Source: Erysipelotrichaceae bacterium | GTDB lineage: Bacteria > Bacillota_I > Bacilli_A > ML615J-28 > CAG-313 | Direction: 5' to 3' | Assembly: GCA_015059015.1 (NCBI GenBank) | Contig: SVBG01000009.1 | Location: 57,654 to 121,653 of the forward strand | Length of the DNA stretch: 64,000 nt | Part shown: in pieces, positions 41,034 through 50,654 of the stretch | Position numbering within the stretch: position 1 is the first letter of the stretch | Layout of the letters: every line of letters starts with the position of its first letter | Made by a program: the position numbers and the translations under genes | The notes under the pieces: generated by a model | Seen by the model: only the letters and a program-made list of their open reading frames with translations | Told to the model about the DNA's origin: nothing | Database searches by the model: none

Positions 41034-43667
41034 ATGAAAAAAATGATTGTTTTAGATGGAAATAGTATTATGTTTAGAGCATATTACGCAACTGCATATA
41101 CTGGTAATTTAATGCAAGCTAGAAGTGGTTTATATACTAATGCAATATATGGATTTGTTAATATGATTCAGCATATCCTTCAAACTAAAGATATGACAAA
41201 TATTTTTGTTGCGTTTGATAAAGGTAAAAAAACACTTCGTCATCAAACATATTCTGATTATAAAGGTGGTAGAAAACCAACACCCGAGGAATTTTTGATG
41301 CAAATACCTTATATTAAAGAATATTTGGATGTTCTTGGCATAAAGCATTTAGAACTTGATGATTATGAAGCTGATGATATTGTTGGTAGTATGGCAATGC
41401 TTGCTAGAAATGAATTTGATGAAGTAATGGTTATATCAGGAGATAAAGACTTACTTCAACTTGCTAAAGGTAATGTTCATGTTTATTTGACTAAAAAAGG
41501 TCTTACTGATTTAGAATGTTATACTGAAGAAAACTTTAAAAGTTTAATGGGGATAGAATCTTATCAAATGACTGATTATAAAGGATTAATTGGGGATTCT
41601 AGTGATAATTTACCTGGTGTTAGTGGAATTGGTCCTAAGACTGCTGCAAAGTTGTTAGAAGAATATGGTACTCTTGAAAATATAATTGCAAATATTCCTT
41701 CCTTAAAAGGTAAAGTTCAAGCATCCATTATAAACGATCAAGAACAAGCTTTAAGATGTAAAAAACTTGCAACACTTTATTTGGATGTAGATTTACCATA
41801 TAGTGTAAATGATACTTTATATGTTGAACCTAAAAAGGAAGTTTTAAGAGAATTTTATGAAAAAGTTGAATTTAAATCGTTTATTAAAAAACTTGGTGAT
41901 ATTACAGAAGAAAAAACAGTTGTTAAATCTGAAAAACTAGAATTAGAATATTATTATAATGAAGTTGATAGTTTAATAAGTGAATTAAAAAAGACTGATA
42001 AATGTTTATTAGATGTAGAAATACCTAAAGAAAATTATCATAAGGAAGAAATACTTGGTATTAGTGTAGTTATTAATAATAAAGGTTATTTTATTGATAA
42101 AAGTTTATTAAATAATAGTGGATTAATTAGCGAGTTAAAAAATAAAGAACTATATACAATTGATGTTAAAAAAGTTTATGTTTCTTTGAAAAAACTTGGT
42201 GTAATATTAAGTAAATTTAGTTTTGATTTAGGACTTGCTGCATATATTGTAAATCCAAGTTATTCATCAGTTGATGCTAAAAGTATGTACGAAAAGTTTA
42301 TTGAAACTACTCTTCCATATTTAGAAGAAGTTTATGGTAAGAACGCTAAATATGAAGTACCAAGTGTTGATGTATATGGTAAATATAGTATTGATAAAGT
42401 TAGTTATTTAGAAACTATAAAATCAGAGATTGATGGTATATTAACTAGTGATCAAAAGAAATTATTATACGAAGTAGAAATACCTCTTGCAGTTGTACTT
42501 GGAGATATGGAATTAAATGGGTTTAGAATTAGTAAGAACCGTTTAAATGAAATTGGTGAATTTGTATTAAATGAGATTAATCGTTTAGAAAAAGAAATAT
42601 ATGAACTTTGTGGGTTTGAATTTAATATTTCATCCCCTAAACAACTTGGTGAAGTTTTATTTGAAAAACTTGCTATAGCAAAAGGTAAGAAGAATAAAAC
42701 TGGATATGTAACTAATGCAGAAACTTTAGAGAAACTAGCTGAAATTCATCCAGTTCCTATGAAGGTATTAGAGTATCGTAAATATAGTAAATTATATTCT
42801 ACATATGTAGTAGGGTTGCTTGATATGATGTTTGATGATGGTAAAGTTCATACAATATTTAAACAATCACTTACTCTTACAGGACGTTTATCTTCAGTTG
42901 AACCAAATATTCAAAATATTCCAATTAGAACTGAAGATGGTAGACTTATACGTTCTGCATTTATTCCAAGTGATGATTCGCTTCTTATTAGTGCTGACTA
43001 TTCACAAATTGAACTTCGTATTTTAGCACATGTTTCTAAATGTAAAAATATGATTGATGCATTTAACAGTGGAGAAGATTTACATTCATCTACTGCTGCT
43101 AAAATTTATAATGTTGATATTTCTAATGTAACTAAAGATCAAAGAAGAATGGCTAAGGCAGTTAATTTTGGTATTGTATATGGTATGAGTCCTTGGGGAC
43201 TTGCGGAAGAGCTGAAAATAACTACATTTGAAGCAAATGATTTTATTAATCGTTATTTTAGCATTTATCCAGAAGTTAAAGATTATTTAGATAAAACTGT
43301 TAATAATACTAAAACTACAGGTTATACTGAAACTATTTTCGGTAGAAGAAGATATATGCCTGAGATTAATTCTTCAAATGGTGCTCTTCGTCAATTTGCA
43401 GAACGTACTGCTAAGAATGCTCCTATTCAAGGTGCTGCAGCTGATGTTATTAAAATAGCAATGATAGCAGTTGATAAGAAGTTTAAAGAATTAAATTTAA
43501 GTAGTAAATTAATAGCACAAGTTCATGATGAACTTGTAGTTGATACAAAAATTTCTGAAGTAGAAATTGTTAAAAAGATATTAAAAGAAGTTATGGAAGG
43601 TGTTGTAAGTCTTGATGTAGTTTTAGAAGCATCACTTTCATGGGGAGAAAATTGGAACATGAAATAA
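41034..43667 (+). CDS. polA: DNA polymerase I
   Basis: Pol I fills gaps and removes RNA primers. Residues 1 to about 290 are the 5' nuclease (LDGNSIMFRAYYAT, YEADDIVGSM, SGDKDLLQLA, GDSSDNLPGVSGIGPKTAAKLL). Residues about 300-470 are a 3'-5' exonuclease-like domain that has lost key acidic residues (YTIDVKKVYVSLKKLGV where the NLKYD motif is expected), so proofreading is probably absent, as in Bacillus PolA. The polymerase has motif A DYSQIELRIL (near 654), motif B RRMAKAVNFGIVYG (near 702) and motif C VHDELV (near 828). Length 877 is normal. It is followed by mutM-coaE as in Bacillus. Confidence 0.97.
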   Translation: MKKMIVLDGNSIMFRAYYATAYTGNLMQARSGLYTNAIYGFVNMIQHILQTKDMTNIFVAFDKGKKTLRHQTYSDYKGGRKPTPEEFLMQIPYIKEYLDVLGIKHLELDDYEADDIVGSMAMLARNEFDEVMVISGDKDLLQLAKGNVHVYLTKKGLTDLECYTEENFKSLMGIESYQMTDYKGLIGDSSDNLPGVSGIGPKTAAKLLEEYGTLENIIANIPSLKGKVQASIINDQEQALRCKKLATLYLDVDLPYSVNDTLYVEPKKEVLREFYEKVEFKSFIKKLGDITEEKTVVKSEKLELEYYYNEVDSLISELKKTDKCLLDVEIPKENYHKEEILGISVVINNKGYFIDKSLLNNSGLISELKNKELYTIDVKKVYVSLKKLGVILSKFSFDLGLAAYIVNPSYSSVDAKSMYEKFIETTLPYLEEVYGKNAKYEVPSVDVYGKYSIDKVSYLETIKSEIDGILTSDQKKLLYEVEIPLAVVLGDMELNGFRISKNRLNEIGEFVLNEINRLEKEIYELCGFEFNISSPKQLGEVLFEKLAIAKGKKNKTGYVTNAETLEKLAEIHPVPMKVLEYRKYSKLYSTYVVGLLDMMFDDGKVHTIFKQSLTLTGRLSSVEPNIQNIPIRTEDGRLIRSAFIPSDDSLLISADYSQIELRILAHVSKCKNMIDAFNSGEDLHSSTAAKIYNVDISNVTKDQRRMAKAVNFGIVYGMSPWGLAEELKITTFEANDFINRYFSIYPEVKDYLDKTVNNTKTTGYTETIFGRRRYMPEINSSNGALRQFAERTAKNAPIQGAAADVIKIAMIAVDKKFKELNLSSKLIAQVHDELVVDTKISEVEIVKKILKEVMEGVVSLDVVLEASLSWGENWNMK

Positions 43668-43681
43668 GGTAGGTGAATTTT

Positions 43682-45106
43682 GTGCCAGAATTACCAGAAG
43701 TTGAAACAGTAAAGGAAACACTTAAAACTAAAATAATTGGTGAAAAAATAGTAGCAGTTGATGTATTTTATGAATCAATGATTGATGAAGAATCAAGAAA
43801 TTATTTTAAAGAATTATTAATTGGAGAAAGCGTAACGGATATTTTAAGATATGGAAAATATTTATTTTTTATATTTAATAATGTATCTATTATTTCACAT
43901 CTTCGAATGGAAGGTAAATATTTTATAAAAGATATATGCGAACCAAGAAATATTCATGAACATATAATTTTTACATTTGAAAGTGGAAAGACTTTAAGGT
44001 ATCATGATACGAGAAAGTTTGGCACAATGAAACTTGTTAAAACTACTGTTCTGTTTGAAATTATGTCTGAACCAGAACTTAAAAAATTAGGTCCTGAAGC
44101 AAATTCTCCACTAATAGATATAAATGATTTTCATAGTAAAATATCTAAAATGCGAATTAAGTTAAAAACTGCATTACTTGATCAAACTTTAATTGCGGGA
44201 CTTGGGAATATTTATGTTGATGAAGTTTGTTATTTATCTAACCTTCATCCAGAAATGCCTTGTAATTATTTAACTTTACATGACTCTAAAACTATTTTAG
44301 ATAACGCAAAATATGTGCTTGAAGGTGCTATTAAAGCTGGTGGTACTACGATTAGGAGTTATACATCAAGTCTTGGTGTAACAGGACGTTTTCAGTTAAA
44401 ACTTCATGTTCATACAAAAGTAGGATGTCCTTGTGAGAAATGTTCTTCACCAATTAAAAAAATTGTGGTTGGTGGACGTGGCACATATCTATGTGATAAT
44501 TGTCAAAAGATGAATAAACCTCTTGTTGTTGGAATTACTGGTGGTATTGGGTGTGGAAAATCTAGTGTATCTAAATATTTAGTTAAATTAGGTTTTAAAC
44601 TTATTGATACGGATGTTATTTCTAAAGAGGTAGCAAGTACTAGTAGTTTTATTGAATCAATAAAAATAGTTTTTGGTGATGAATTTATTGAAAATGGAAC
44701 ACTAAATCGTAAGAAAATGGGCGAACTTATTTTTAATGATAAAGATGCTTGTAAAAAACTTAATTCTTTAATTCATCCTATTATTAAAAAGAAAGTTATT
44801 GAAGAAATAAATAATTGCAATCAAAAAATAGTCTTTGTGGATGTGCCACTTTTATATGAATCTGGTTTTGATGATTTATGTCATAAAGTTATTTGTGTTT
44901 ATGCTAATATAGATATAAATATTGATAGACTAATGAAACGTGATAATTTAACATTAGATGAAGCAATAATAAGAATTAATTCGCAAATGGATATAGAAAT
45001 TAAAAAACAAAAAGCACACTTTATAATTGATAATTCGCTTGATTTATGTTATACTTATAGTCAAGTAGATAAAGTAATAAATAAATTACTAGAAATGAGG
45101 AAATAA
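43682..45106 (+). CDS. Formamidopyrimidine-DNA glycosylase / dephospho-CoA kinase fusion
   Basis: One 474-residue chain holds MutM and CoaE. MutM (residues 1 to about 272) excises 8-oxoguanine. Its start PELPEVETV requires GTG 43682, because the Pro after Met is the catalytic residue; AGGTGA lies 5 bases upstream. It has LIAGLGNIYVDEVCYLSNLH and a zinc finger CPCEKC...CDNC. CoaE (about 280-474) phosphorylates dephospho-CoA: P-loop GITGGIGCGKSS (from 284), DTDVISKEV and VDVPLLYESG. At the junction (near 44510) an in-frame ATG exists but without a ribosome site, so one fused protein is expected. Bacillus has these as separate neighbours. Confidence 0.92.
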   Translation: MPELPEVETVKETLKTKIIGEKIVAVDVFYESMIDEESRNYFKELLIGESVTDILRYGKYLFFIFNNVSIISHLRMEGKYFIKDICEPRNIHEHIIFTFESGKTLRYHDTRKFGTMKLVKTTVLFEIMSEPELKKLGPEANSPLIDINDFHSKISKMRIKLKTALLDQTLIAGLGNIYVDEVCYLSNLHPEMPCNYLTLHDSKTILDNAKYVLEGAIKAGGTTIRSYTSSLGVTGRFQLKLHVHTKVGCPCEKCSSPIKKIVVGGRGTYLCDNCQKMNKPLVVGITGGIGCGKSSVSKYLVKLGFKLIDTDVISKEVASTSSFIESIKIVFGDEFIENGTLNRKKMGELIFNDKDACKKLNSLIHPIIKKKVIEEINNCNQKIVFVDVPLLYESGFDDLCHKVICVYANIDINIDRLMKRDNLTLDEAIIRINSQMDIEIKKQKAHFIIDNSLDLCYTYSQVDKVINKLLEMRK

Positions 45107-45108
45107 AG

Positions 45109-45477
45109 ATGGGATTAAAAGCAATATTTTCTAATAGTTTTGAAACTGTTGAATTTGGGGATAATAATAATCTTTTAACACATTATTATCAAGCTGATTA
45201 TGAAAAGGTTAAAAATACAATAATAGATATCTCTAAAGCAATGCGTTTTAAAGTAAGTAATATTAATGATGATTTTCAAGAAATGCTTATTCTTATGCCA
45301 AGGGGAGAATTAATTGTTACATTATTTAATCAAACACCAAGTGTAACAAGTGTAGATTTTAAGATTTCAACAATGTATATATTACCTCTTAATCGTGGGG
45401 CTAAGGTTATTGGAAGTTATTATGATAGTTTAAATAAACAATTACCTCTTAAGAAAATTGGCGGTGGTGTAAGTTGA
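45109..45477 (+). CDS. Small soluble protein of unknown function between mutM-coaE and dnaB
   Basis: The 122-residue protein has no signal or membrane segment. Pattern: MGLKAIFSNSFETVEFGDNN, then YQADYEKVKNTIIDISKAM, then MPRGELIVTLFNQTPSVTSV and FKISTMYILPLNRGAKVIGS, which reads as an alpha-beta fold. It begins 2 bases after the preceding stop and overlaps the TTG start of dnaB, so it is tightly coupled to both repair and initiation genes. I do not recognise the family. A role with replication start is suggested by location only. Confidence 0.6.
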   Translation: MGLKAIFSNSFETVEFGDNNNLLTHYYQADYEKVKNTIIDISKAMRFKVSNINDDFQEMLILMPRGELIVTLFNQTPSVTSVDFKISTMYILPLNRGAKVIGSYYDSLNKQLPLKKIGGGVS

Positions 45478-46733
45478 GTATTAAGAATTATTCAATTGAA
45501 AATACTGCATTTACAATCTATATTGATAATACATTAACAGACCTTGACAGAAAAGTTTTAACACATTGTTATTTACCTATTATTGGTGATAAAGCAATGA
45601 GTATTTACCTAACATTATTTACAATGTTAGATCCAGGTTCACAAGAAAGTAGTGTTTTAAATCACTCTCAACTTGTTAAGTTAACTGGTATTCCTAAAAC
45701 TAAACTAGTTTTAGAAAGAAGAAAACTTGAAGCTGTAGGACTTCTTAGTACATATTATAAAGATGGTCATTTTATATATGTTTTAAAGAAAGTATTATCG
45801 CCTTATGAGTTTTTTAACAATCATGATTTTGTAAGAGTATTAAGTTCGATTATTGGATTAGATGATTTAAATACTCTAGCATATAACTTTTTACTAAGAA
45901 GACTTGATCCAAATAAGTTTGAAAATATTACAGTTAGTTTTGATGATGTTTTTGATTCTATTTTTGAAATAGACGCAACATATCTTGGAGTTGGTGTAGA
46001 TACAATAAATAATGGTATTGTTATAAATAATGATAAATTTAATTTAGATCACTTTATTATTTTAGTAGACGCAATGGATATCCTTGATAAGGTTATTCTT
46101 CAAGATGATGACTTTTTAAATCTAATTAAACGTTATGCATATTTATATGGATTAAGTGTTGAAATGTTAAAAGATGCAGTTTTGTTAGCTGTAAATGTTG
46201 ATAAAACAATTAATTATGAAGAATTAGAAATTCAAGTTAAAAGATTATATGATAATCGTAATCAAAAGGTTGTATTTGTTAAAAAACGTGATGTTGTAAG
46301 AAGTAATGATAAATTAGTTAATGCGTTAAATACACTTTCTCCTAATGAACTGGTTAAACATAAATATCAAACAGAACTTACAAGTTCTGAAATTAGTATG
46401 TTTGATAAGTTGTTAAAAGAAACTAACGTTTCGATTGGTGTATTAAATGTATGTATTTTATATGTATTATCGGAAAAAAATGGTGAAATACCATCATATA
46501 ATTATTTCTTAAAAGTATTAAATACATGGATTAGAGCTGGCATTACAAATACTGTTGATGCGTTAAATCATATTAACAATAAGACAGAACCTAAAAAAGG
46601 TAAAAGTACTAAAACTAAAACTGTTAAACAAGTACCAAGTTGGTATGGTAAACAAGAATCAAACGAAAATAGCGATAATAATGAAGAAGAATTAGATAGT
46701 GATATTACTAATTTCTTTAAACCAAATGAGTAA
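45474..46733 (+). CDS. dnaB: Replication initiation and membrane attachment protein DnaB (Bacillus type)
   Basis: In Bacilli DnaB and DnaD help load the replicative helicase. The 419-residue length and helical character fit. Blocks: LDRKVLTHCYLPIIGDKAMS, KLVLERRKLEAVGLLSTY (winged-helix-like N-terminal region), and the DnaD-like C-terminal block VLNVCILYVLSEKNGEIPSY followed by YFLKVLNTWIRAGI. TTG at 45474 overlaps the upstream stop (TTGA) with GGTGGTG before it. dnaI follows, as in Bacillus. It should not be confused with the helicase named DnaB in proteobacteria. Confidence 0.88.
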   Translation: MSIKNYSIENTAFTIYIDNTLTDLDRKVLTHCYLPIIGDKAMSIYLTLFTMLDPGSQESSVLNHSQLVKLTGIPKTKLVLERRKLEAVGLLSTYYKDGHFIYVLKKVLSPYEFFNNHDFVRVLSSIIGLDDLNTLAYNFLLRRLDPNKFENITVSFDDVFDSIFEIDATYLGVGVDTINNGIVINNDKFNLDHFIILVDAMDILDKVILQDDDFLNLIKRYAYLYGLSVEMLKDAVLLAVNVDKTINYEELEIQVKRLYDNRNQKVVFVKKRDVVRSNDKLVNALNTLSPNELVKHKYQTELTSSEISMFDKLLKETNVSIGVLNVCILYVLSEKNGEIPSYNYFLKVLNTWIRAGITNTVDALNHINNKTEPKKGKSTKTKTVKQVPSWYGKQESNENSDNNEEELDSDITNFFKPNE

Positions 46734-46743
46734 GGAGGCACAT

Positions 46744-47610
46744 ATGAATTTTAGTAGAGAACAAATATTAAAAGCTGCTTTAGATGACAAAGATGTTAAA
46801 ACACTTGTAGAACATCATCAAATAAATATAGACGTTTTAGAAAAAGAAATCTTAAATATTTATTCATTTATGATTAATAAAAAGAAATGTGCTGGATGTA
46901 CTTCAATAGATGGGTGTAAGCAAGATTTAATTGGTTCGATGCCAAAACTACTATATAATGGTAATTTTTATACAGAATATGTTCCATGTCCATATTTACA
47001 AAAACAAATGGATAAGAATGATAAACTTGCAAATCTAACTGTTCTTGCATGTAATTTAGATAATGTTGATGCTAGCAGTTTATTTAACGATAAACCTGCT
47101 CGTAAACTAATTTATTCTAAAATGATGAATATCTTTAATAAAGAAATAAATGGAGAAAAAGTTAAAGGTATTTATTTGCATGGACCATATGGTTGTGGTA
47201 AATCGTATATTATGGCATGTTTTGCGAATAAGTTCGCGGAAAATGGTAAAAAAGTTGTATTTGCGTATTATCCTGATTTAATTAGACAAATTAAGTCGTC
47301 GATATCTACAGGTGGTTTAGAAGATGCAGTTGAAATTTTAAAAGATGCTGATGTTTTATTTCTTGATGATTTTGGTGGAGAAACAACTACTTCGTTTATT
47401 AGGGATGAAGTGCTTGGTGCAGTGTTACAAGAAAGAATGGAAAACTTTAAACTTACATTTATGACTTCTAACTTAGATCCTGTATCTCTTCATAATCATC
47501 TTGCAGAAACTGCTAAAGATATTGATGAATTACGTGCTTCACGTATTGAAGAAAGAATTAGAGTGTTAATGGAATTTGTTGAATTAAATGATACAAATTA
47601 TCGAAATTAA
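46744..47610 (+). CDS. dnaI: Primosomal protein DnaI, helicase loader
   Basis: DnaI loads the replicative helicase. The 288-residue protein has an N-terminal zinc region (KKCAGCTSIDGCKQD and later VPCPYLQ) and an AAA+ domain: Walker A GPYGCGKSYIM, Walker B DADVLFLDDFGGE, sensor I TFMTSNLDP and the arginine pair SRIEERIRVL. ATG 46744 is preferred since AAGGAGG sits 5 bases before; the frame extends upstream into the end of dnaB without a better start. Adjacent dnaB supports the call. Confidence 0.95.
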   Translation: MNFSREQILKAALDDKDVKTLVEHHQINIDVLEKEILNIYSFMINKKKCAGCTSIDGCKQDLIGSMPKLLYNGNFYTEYVPCPYLQKQMDKNDKLANLTVLACNLDNVDASSLFNDKPARKLIYSKMMNIFNKEINGEKVKGIYLHGPYGCGKSYIMACFANKFAENGKKVVFAYYPDLIRQIKSSISTGGLEDAVEILKDADVLFLDDFGGETTTSFIRDEVLGAVLQERMENFKLTFMTSNLDPVSLHNHLAETAKDIDELRASRIEERIRVLMEFVELNDTNYRN

Positions 47611-47621
47611 TCACAAAAAAT

Positions 47622-47656
47622 AAGCCTTCTCATATAATAAATGTGAGGAGGCTTTT
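47622..47656 (+). promoter_or_regulatory. Hairpin that terminates dnaI and/or hides the next ribosome site
   Basis: A 13-bp stem with two G-T pairs (47622-47634 with 47642-47654) is followed by only TTTT. The right arm contains the GAGGAGG site of the downstream LysM gene (ATG 47660). It may be a weak terminator, a translation-controlling hairpin, or both. Confidence 0.65.
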
Positions 47657-47659
47657 ATT

Positions 47660-48127
47660 ATGAATAATTATGGTTTAAGAGTTGAATATGTTGAGTATTC
47701 AGTTAAAAAAGGTGATTCGCTATATGCAATCGCTAAAATGTTTAATACAACAGTATCAGAGTTAATAGATATAAATATGTTAACATCTAATACATTATTT
47801 CCCGGACAAGTTCTATTAGTCCCAAAAAAGAGTGCAACAGAATCAGGATTTGATTACTATACTTATACAACTGTAGATGGAGATACAATTGAAAGAATTT
47901 CTGATAAAGAAAATGTAGATCCTGTTCTTTTAGGATTATATAATGATTTTGGTAAATTAAAACTAGTTCCTGGACAAGAAATGACAATCCCGAAAAGTAA
48001 TGTTTATACAGTAAGAAGTGATGATACTGTTGATAGTGTACTTGCAGCTACTAATAAAAGTGCAATAGAATTACTTCGTGCTAACGCAAGTTCATGGCTT
48101 AAAACTGGAAATAAGATTTATTTATAA
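47660..48127 (+). CDS. Triple-LysM protein without signal peptide
   Basis: The 155-residue protein is made of three LysM-type modules: YSVKKGDSLYAIAKMFNTTV then LFPGQVLLVPK (about residues 13-56), YTTVDGDTIERISDKENVDP then VPGQEMTIPK (about 66-110), and YTVRSDDTVDSVLAATNKSA (about 112-155). LysM binds GlcNAc-containing glycans such as peptidoglycan. With no export signal, it would act in the cytoplasm or in the mother cell around the forespore; given the spore genes here, a coat or cortex role is a fair guess. It sits just behind dnaI. Confidence 0.78.
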   Translation: MNNYGLRVEYVEYSVKKGDSLYAIAKMFNTTVSELIDINMLTSNTLFPGQVLLVPKKSATESGFDYYTYTTVDGDTIERISDKENVDPVLLGLYNDFGKLKLVPGQEMTIPKSNVYTVRSDDTVDSVLAATNKSAIELLRANASSWLKTGNKIYL

Positions 48128-48140
48128 TAAAATATAAGAG

Positions 48141-48168
48141 AATCACTTGTAAAAGTGATTTTTCTTTT
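48141..48168 (+). terminator. Terminator after the LysM gene
   Basis: AATCACTT/AAGTGATT with a GTAA loop (48141-48160), then TTTCTTTTT. Confidence 0.88.
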
Positions 48169-48267
48169 TATTATTTAATGGGAGTTTTATTTGATAAGAG
48201 GAAATAATGGTATTTTTTTAAAAAATAGTGTATAATGTAATAAAGATAATTTATTAACGAGGTTTTT

Positions 48268-49578
48268 ATGAAAGAAGTAATTGTAATTGGGGCTGGTCTT
48301 GCAGGAAGTGAAGCAACATATCAGCTAGCTAAAAGAGGAATAAAAGTGCATTTGTATGAAATGAGACCAAAGAAGATGACTCCTGCTCATCAAACAGGTG
48401 GATTTGCGGAACTTATTTGTAGTAATTCTCTTCGTGCTGCAGGGATTGAAAATGCAGTAGGTTTATTAAAAGAAGAAATGAGAAGAATGGATTCGTTAAT
48501 TATTCGTGCTGCTGATGTAACGAAAGTTGAAGCAGGTGGTGCACTTGCTGTAGATAGAGAGTTATTTTCTAAATATGTGACTGATGAACTTATTAATCAT
48601 CCAAACGTAGAAGTACACTATGAAGAAGTTAAAACTATTCCTGATGCTCCTGTGATTATTGCATCAGGTCCTCTTACAAGTGATGAATTACATGTTGAGA
48701 TTGGTAAACTTGTTGGACATGATTATATGTACTTTTTTGATGCTGTTGCACCTATTGTAACATATGAATCAATTGATATGAATAAATGTTTTTTAGCATC
48801 TAGATATAATAAAGGAGAAGCTGCTTATATTAATTGTCCAATGAATAAAGAAGAATTTGAAGCATTTTATGATTTTTTAATTCACGCAGAAAAGACTGTT
48901 AGCCATGAATTTGAAATGAAAGTGTTTGAAGGTTGTATGCCGATTGAAGAAATGGCACTGCGAGGTGCACAAACTTTATTATTTGGACCAATGAAACCTG
49001 TAGGACTTGATGATCCTAGGACTGGTAGATGGCCTTATGCGGTGGTACAACTACGTCAAGATAATAAAGCCAAAAGTTTATATAATTTAGTAGGGTTCCA
49101 AACTCATCTTAAATGGGGTGAACAAAAGAAATTGTTAGGTCTAATTCCAGGTCTTGAAAATGCTGAAATAGTTAGATATGGAGTAATGCACCGTAATACT
49201 TATATTAATTCTACAAAAGTATTAAATAATGGTTATCAGGTTAAAGATAATAAACAAATATTCTTTGCAGGTCAAATGACTGGAGTTGAAGGTTATGTTG
49301 AAAGTGCTGCAAGTGGACTTGTTGCGGGGATTAATATGGCTAGATATTTAAGTGGTAAAGATATTTTAAATTTAGATTCTAAAACAGCTATAGGTGCACT
49401 TGCTAATTATATTAGTTATTATCATAATGGTGCTGCAGGTGTTGAAAAATTTGATCCAATGAATGTTAATTTTGGTATTTTTGAACCACTAAATATAAAA
49501 GTAGGAAAGAAAGAACGCAAAGGTGCTTATGCAGCAAGAGCACTTTCTATAATTGATGAATTAGTGAAGGATTTATAA
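48268..49578 (+). CDS. trmFO: Methylenetetrahydrofolate--tRNA-(uracil-5-)-methyltransferase
   Basis: TrmFO makes ribothymidine at position 54 of tRNA with folate and FAD. The FAD loop [19 protein letters not shown] is at the N-terminus. Family blocks: [20 protein letters not shown] then [69 protein letters not shown]. Length 436 is normal. The TATAAT at 48231-48236 is probably its -10. It is followed by xerC as in Bacillus (gid-codV). Confidence 0.97.
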   Translation: MKEVIVIGAGLAGSEATYQLAKRGIKVHLYEMRPKKMTPAHQTGGFAELICSNSLRAAGIENAVGLLKEEMRRMDSLIIRAADVTKVEAGGALAVDRELFSKYVTDELINHPNVEVHYEEVKTIPDAPVIIASGPLTSDELHVEIGKLVGHDYMYFFDAVAPIVTYESIDMNKCFLASRYNKGEAAYINCPMNKEEFEAFYDFLIHAEKTVSHEFEMKVFEGCMPIEEMALRGAQTLLFGPMKPVGLDDPRTGRWPYAVVQLRQDNKAKSLYNLVGFQTHLKWGEQKKLLGLIPGLENAEIVRYGVMHRNTYINSTKVLNNGYQVKDNKQIFFAGQMTGVEGYVESAASGLVAGINMARYLSGKDILNLDSKTAIGALANYISYYHNGAAGVEKFDPMNVNFGIFEPLNIKVGKKERKGAYAARALSIIDELVKDL

Positions 49579-49606
49579 AATATTATATAATAAGGAGGTG
49601 ATGAAA

Positions 49607-50608
49607 GTGGCAGTAAAGAAGACAATTAGACCAACAGGTAAAAGAAGTGTTCCAAGTGTTAAGAAAAAAGAACCAATTGTTGTAGATAATGAGTCTAAGT
49701 CAATTGAAGCAATTGAGAAATATCGTGAATTTTTAACAGCAGAACGTAATTATTCTGAATATACGATAAATGCTTATATTGATGATATTTGTGAGTTTAA
49801 AGACTTTTTAATATCTGAAGAAATGGGTACACTAATTACTGCAAGAAGTATACATGCGAGAAATTATATGACTAGACTTTTTAATAAAGATTTTAAAAAG
49901 AAGTCTATCGCAAGAAAATTATCCAGTCTTAAAACTTTTTATCGCTACTTAATCACTGAGAAAATTGTAACTAAAAATCCTTTTGAACTTATTGAAAGTC
50001 CTAAGGTTGAGAAGAGTTTACCAAGATTTTTATACAAAGAAGAAATTGAAAAAATATTTTCATCTATTGATAAAACAACTGCTATTGGTAAAAGAAACAT
50101 TGCGATAATGGAGATTTTATATGGTTCAGGACTCCGTGTTTCGGAACTTGTGTCACTTGAGGAAAAGAATTTAGACTTCTCTAATGCAATGATAAAAGTG
50201 CTTGGTAAAGGTAGTAAAGAACGCTATGTTCCGATGAATTTAAGAACAATTGAAGCTTTAAATAACTATATTCATGTAGGTAGACCTGAACTTGTTTTAA
50301 AGGTTGAGACCATTCAACCGAGTGTTTTATTTGTAAATCGTAATGGTGGTGCTCTTACGACAAGGGGTGTTAGAGTGATTATAAATAAGATTATAGAAGA
50401 TGCTGCAGAGTCAATTCATGTATATCCACATATGCTTAGACATACATTTGCGACGCATCTTTTAGATGGTGGTGCTGATCTTAGAAGTGTTCAAGAAATG
50501 CTTGGGCATTCTAATTTATCTACTACGCAAATTTATACTCATGTGTCTACTGAACAATTGAAAAAGTCGATGGAAAATCATCCAAGGCAAAGAAATGATA
50601 GGAAATAA
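49607..50608 (+). CDS. xerC: Tyrosine recombinase XerC-like
   Basis: Xer recombinases resolve chromosome dimers at dif. The catalytic set is present: R in YGSGLRVSELVSL, K in LGKGSKERYVP, HxxR in YPHMLRHTFATHLLDGG, GH in EMLGHSNLSTTQIY with the nucleophile Tyr in IYTHV. The SAM-like core-binding domain (YREFLTAERNYSEYTINAYI) is preceded by a basic 35-residue N-terminal tail that other Xer proteins lack. GTG 49607 is chosen since AGGAGG lies 8 bases before; ATG 49601 is too close. Bacillus has clpQ and clpY next; those are missing here. Confidence 0.9.
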   Translation: MAVKKTIRPTGKRSVPSVKKKEPIVVDNESKSIEAIEKYREFLTAERNYSEYTINAYIDDICEFKDFLISEEMGTLITARSIHARNYMTRLFNKDFKKKSIARKLSSLKTFYRYLITEKIVTKNPFELIESPKVEKSLPRFLYKEEIEKIFSSIDKTTAIGKRNIAIMEILYGSGLRVSELVSLEEKNLDFSNAMIKVLGKGSKERYVPMNLRTIEALNNYIHVGRPELVLKVETIQPSVLFVNRNGGALTTRGVRVIINKIIEDAAESIHVYPHMLRHTFATHLLDGGADLRSVQEMLGHSNLSTTQIYTHVSTEQLKKSMENHPRQRNDRK

Positions 50609-50654
50609 TTAAAAAGTAAAATAGTTGAATATTTGATATAAAAAGGAGAAATTA

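Noticed and set aside
41034..43667. Active proofreading domain in PolA
   Set aside because: A DxE-like pair remains, but the second and third acidic motifs are degenerate.
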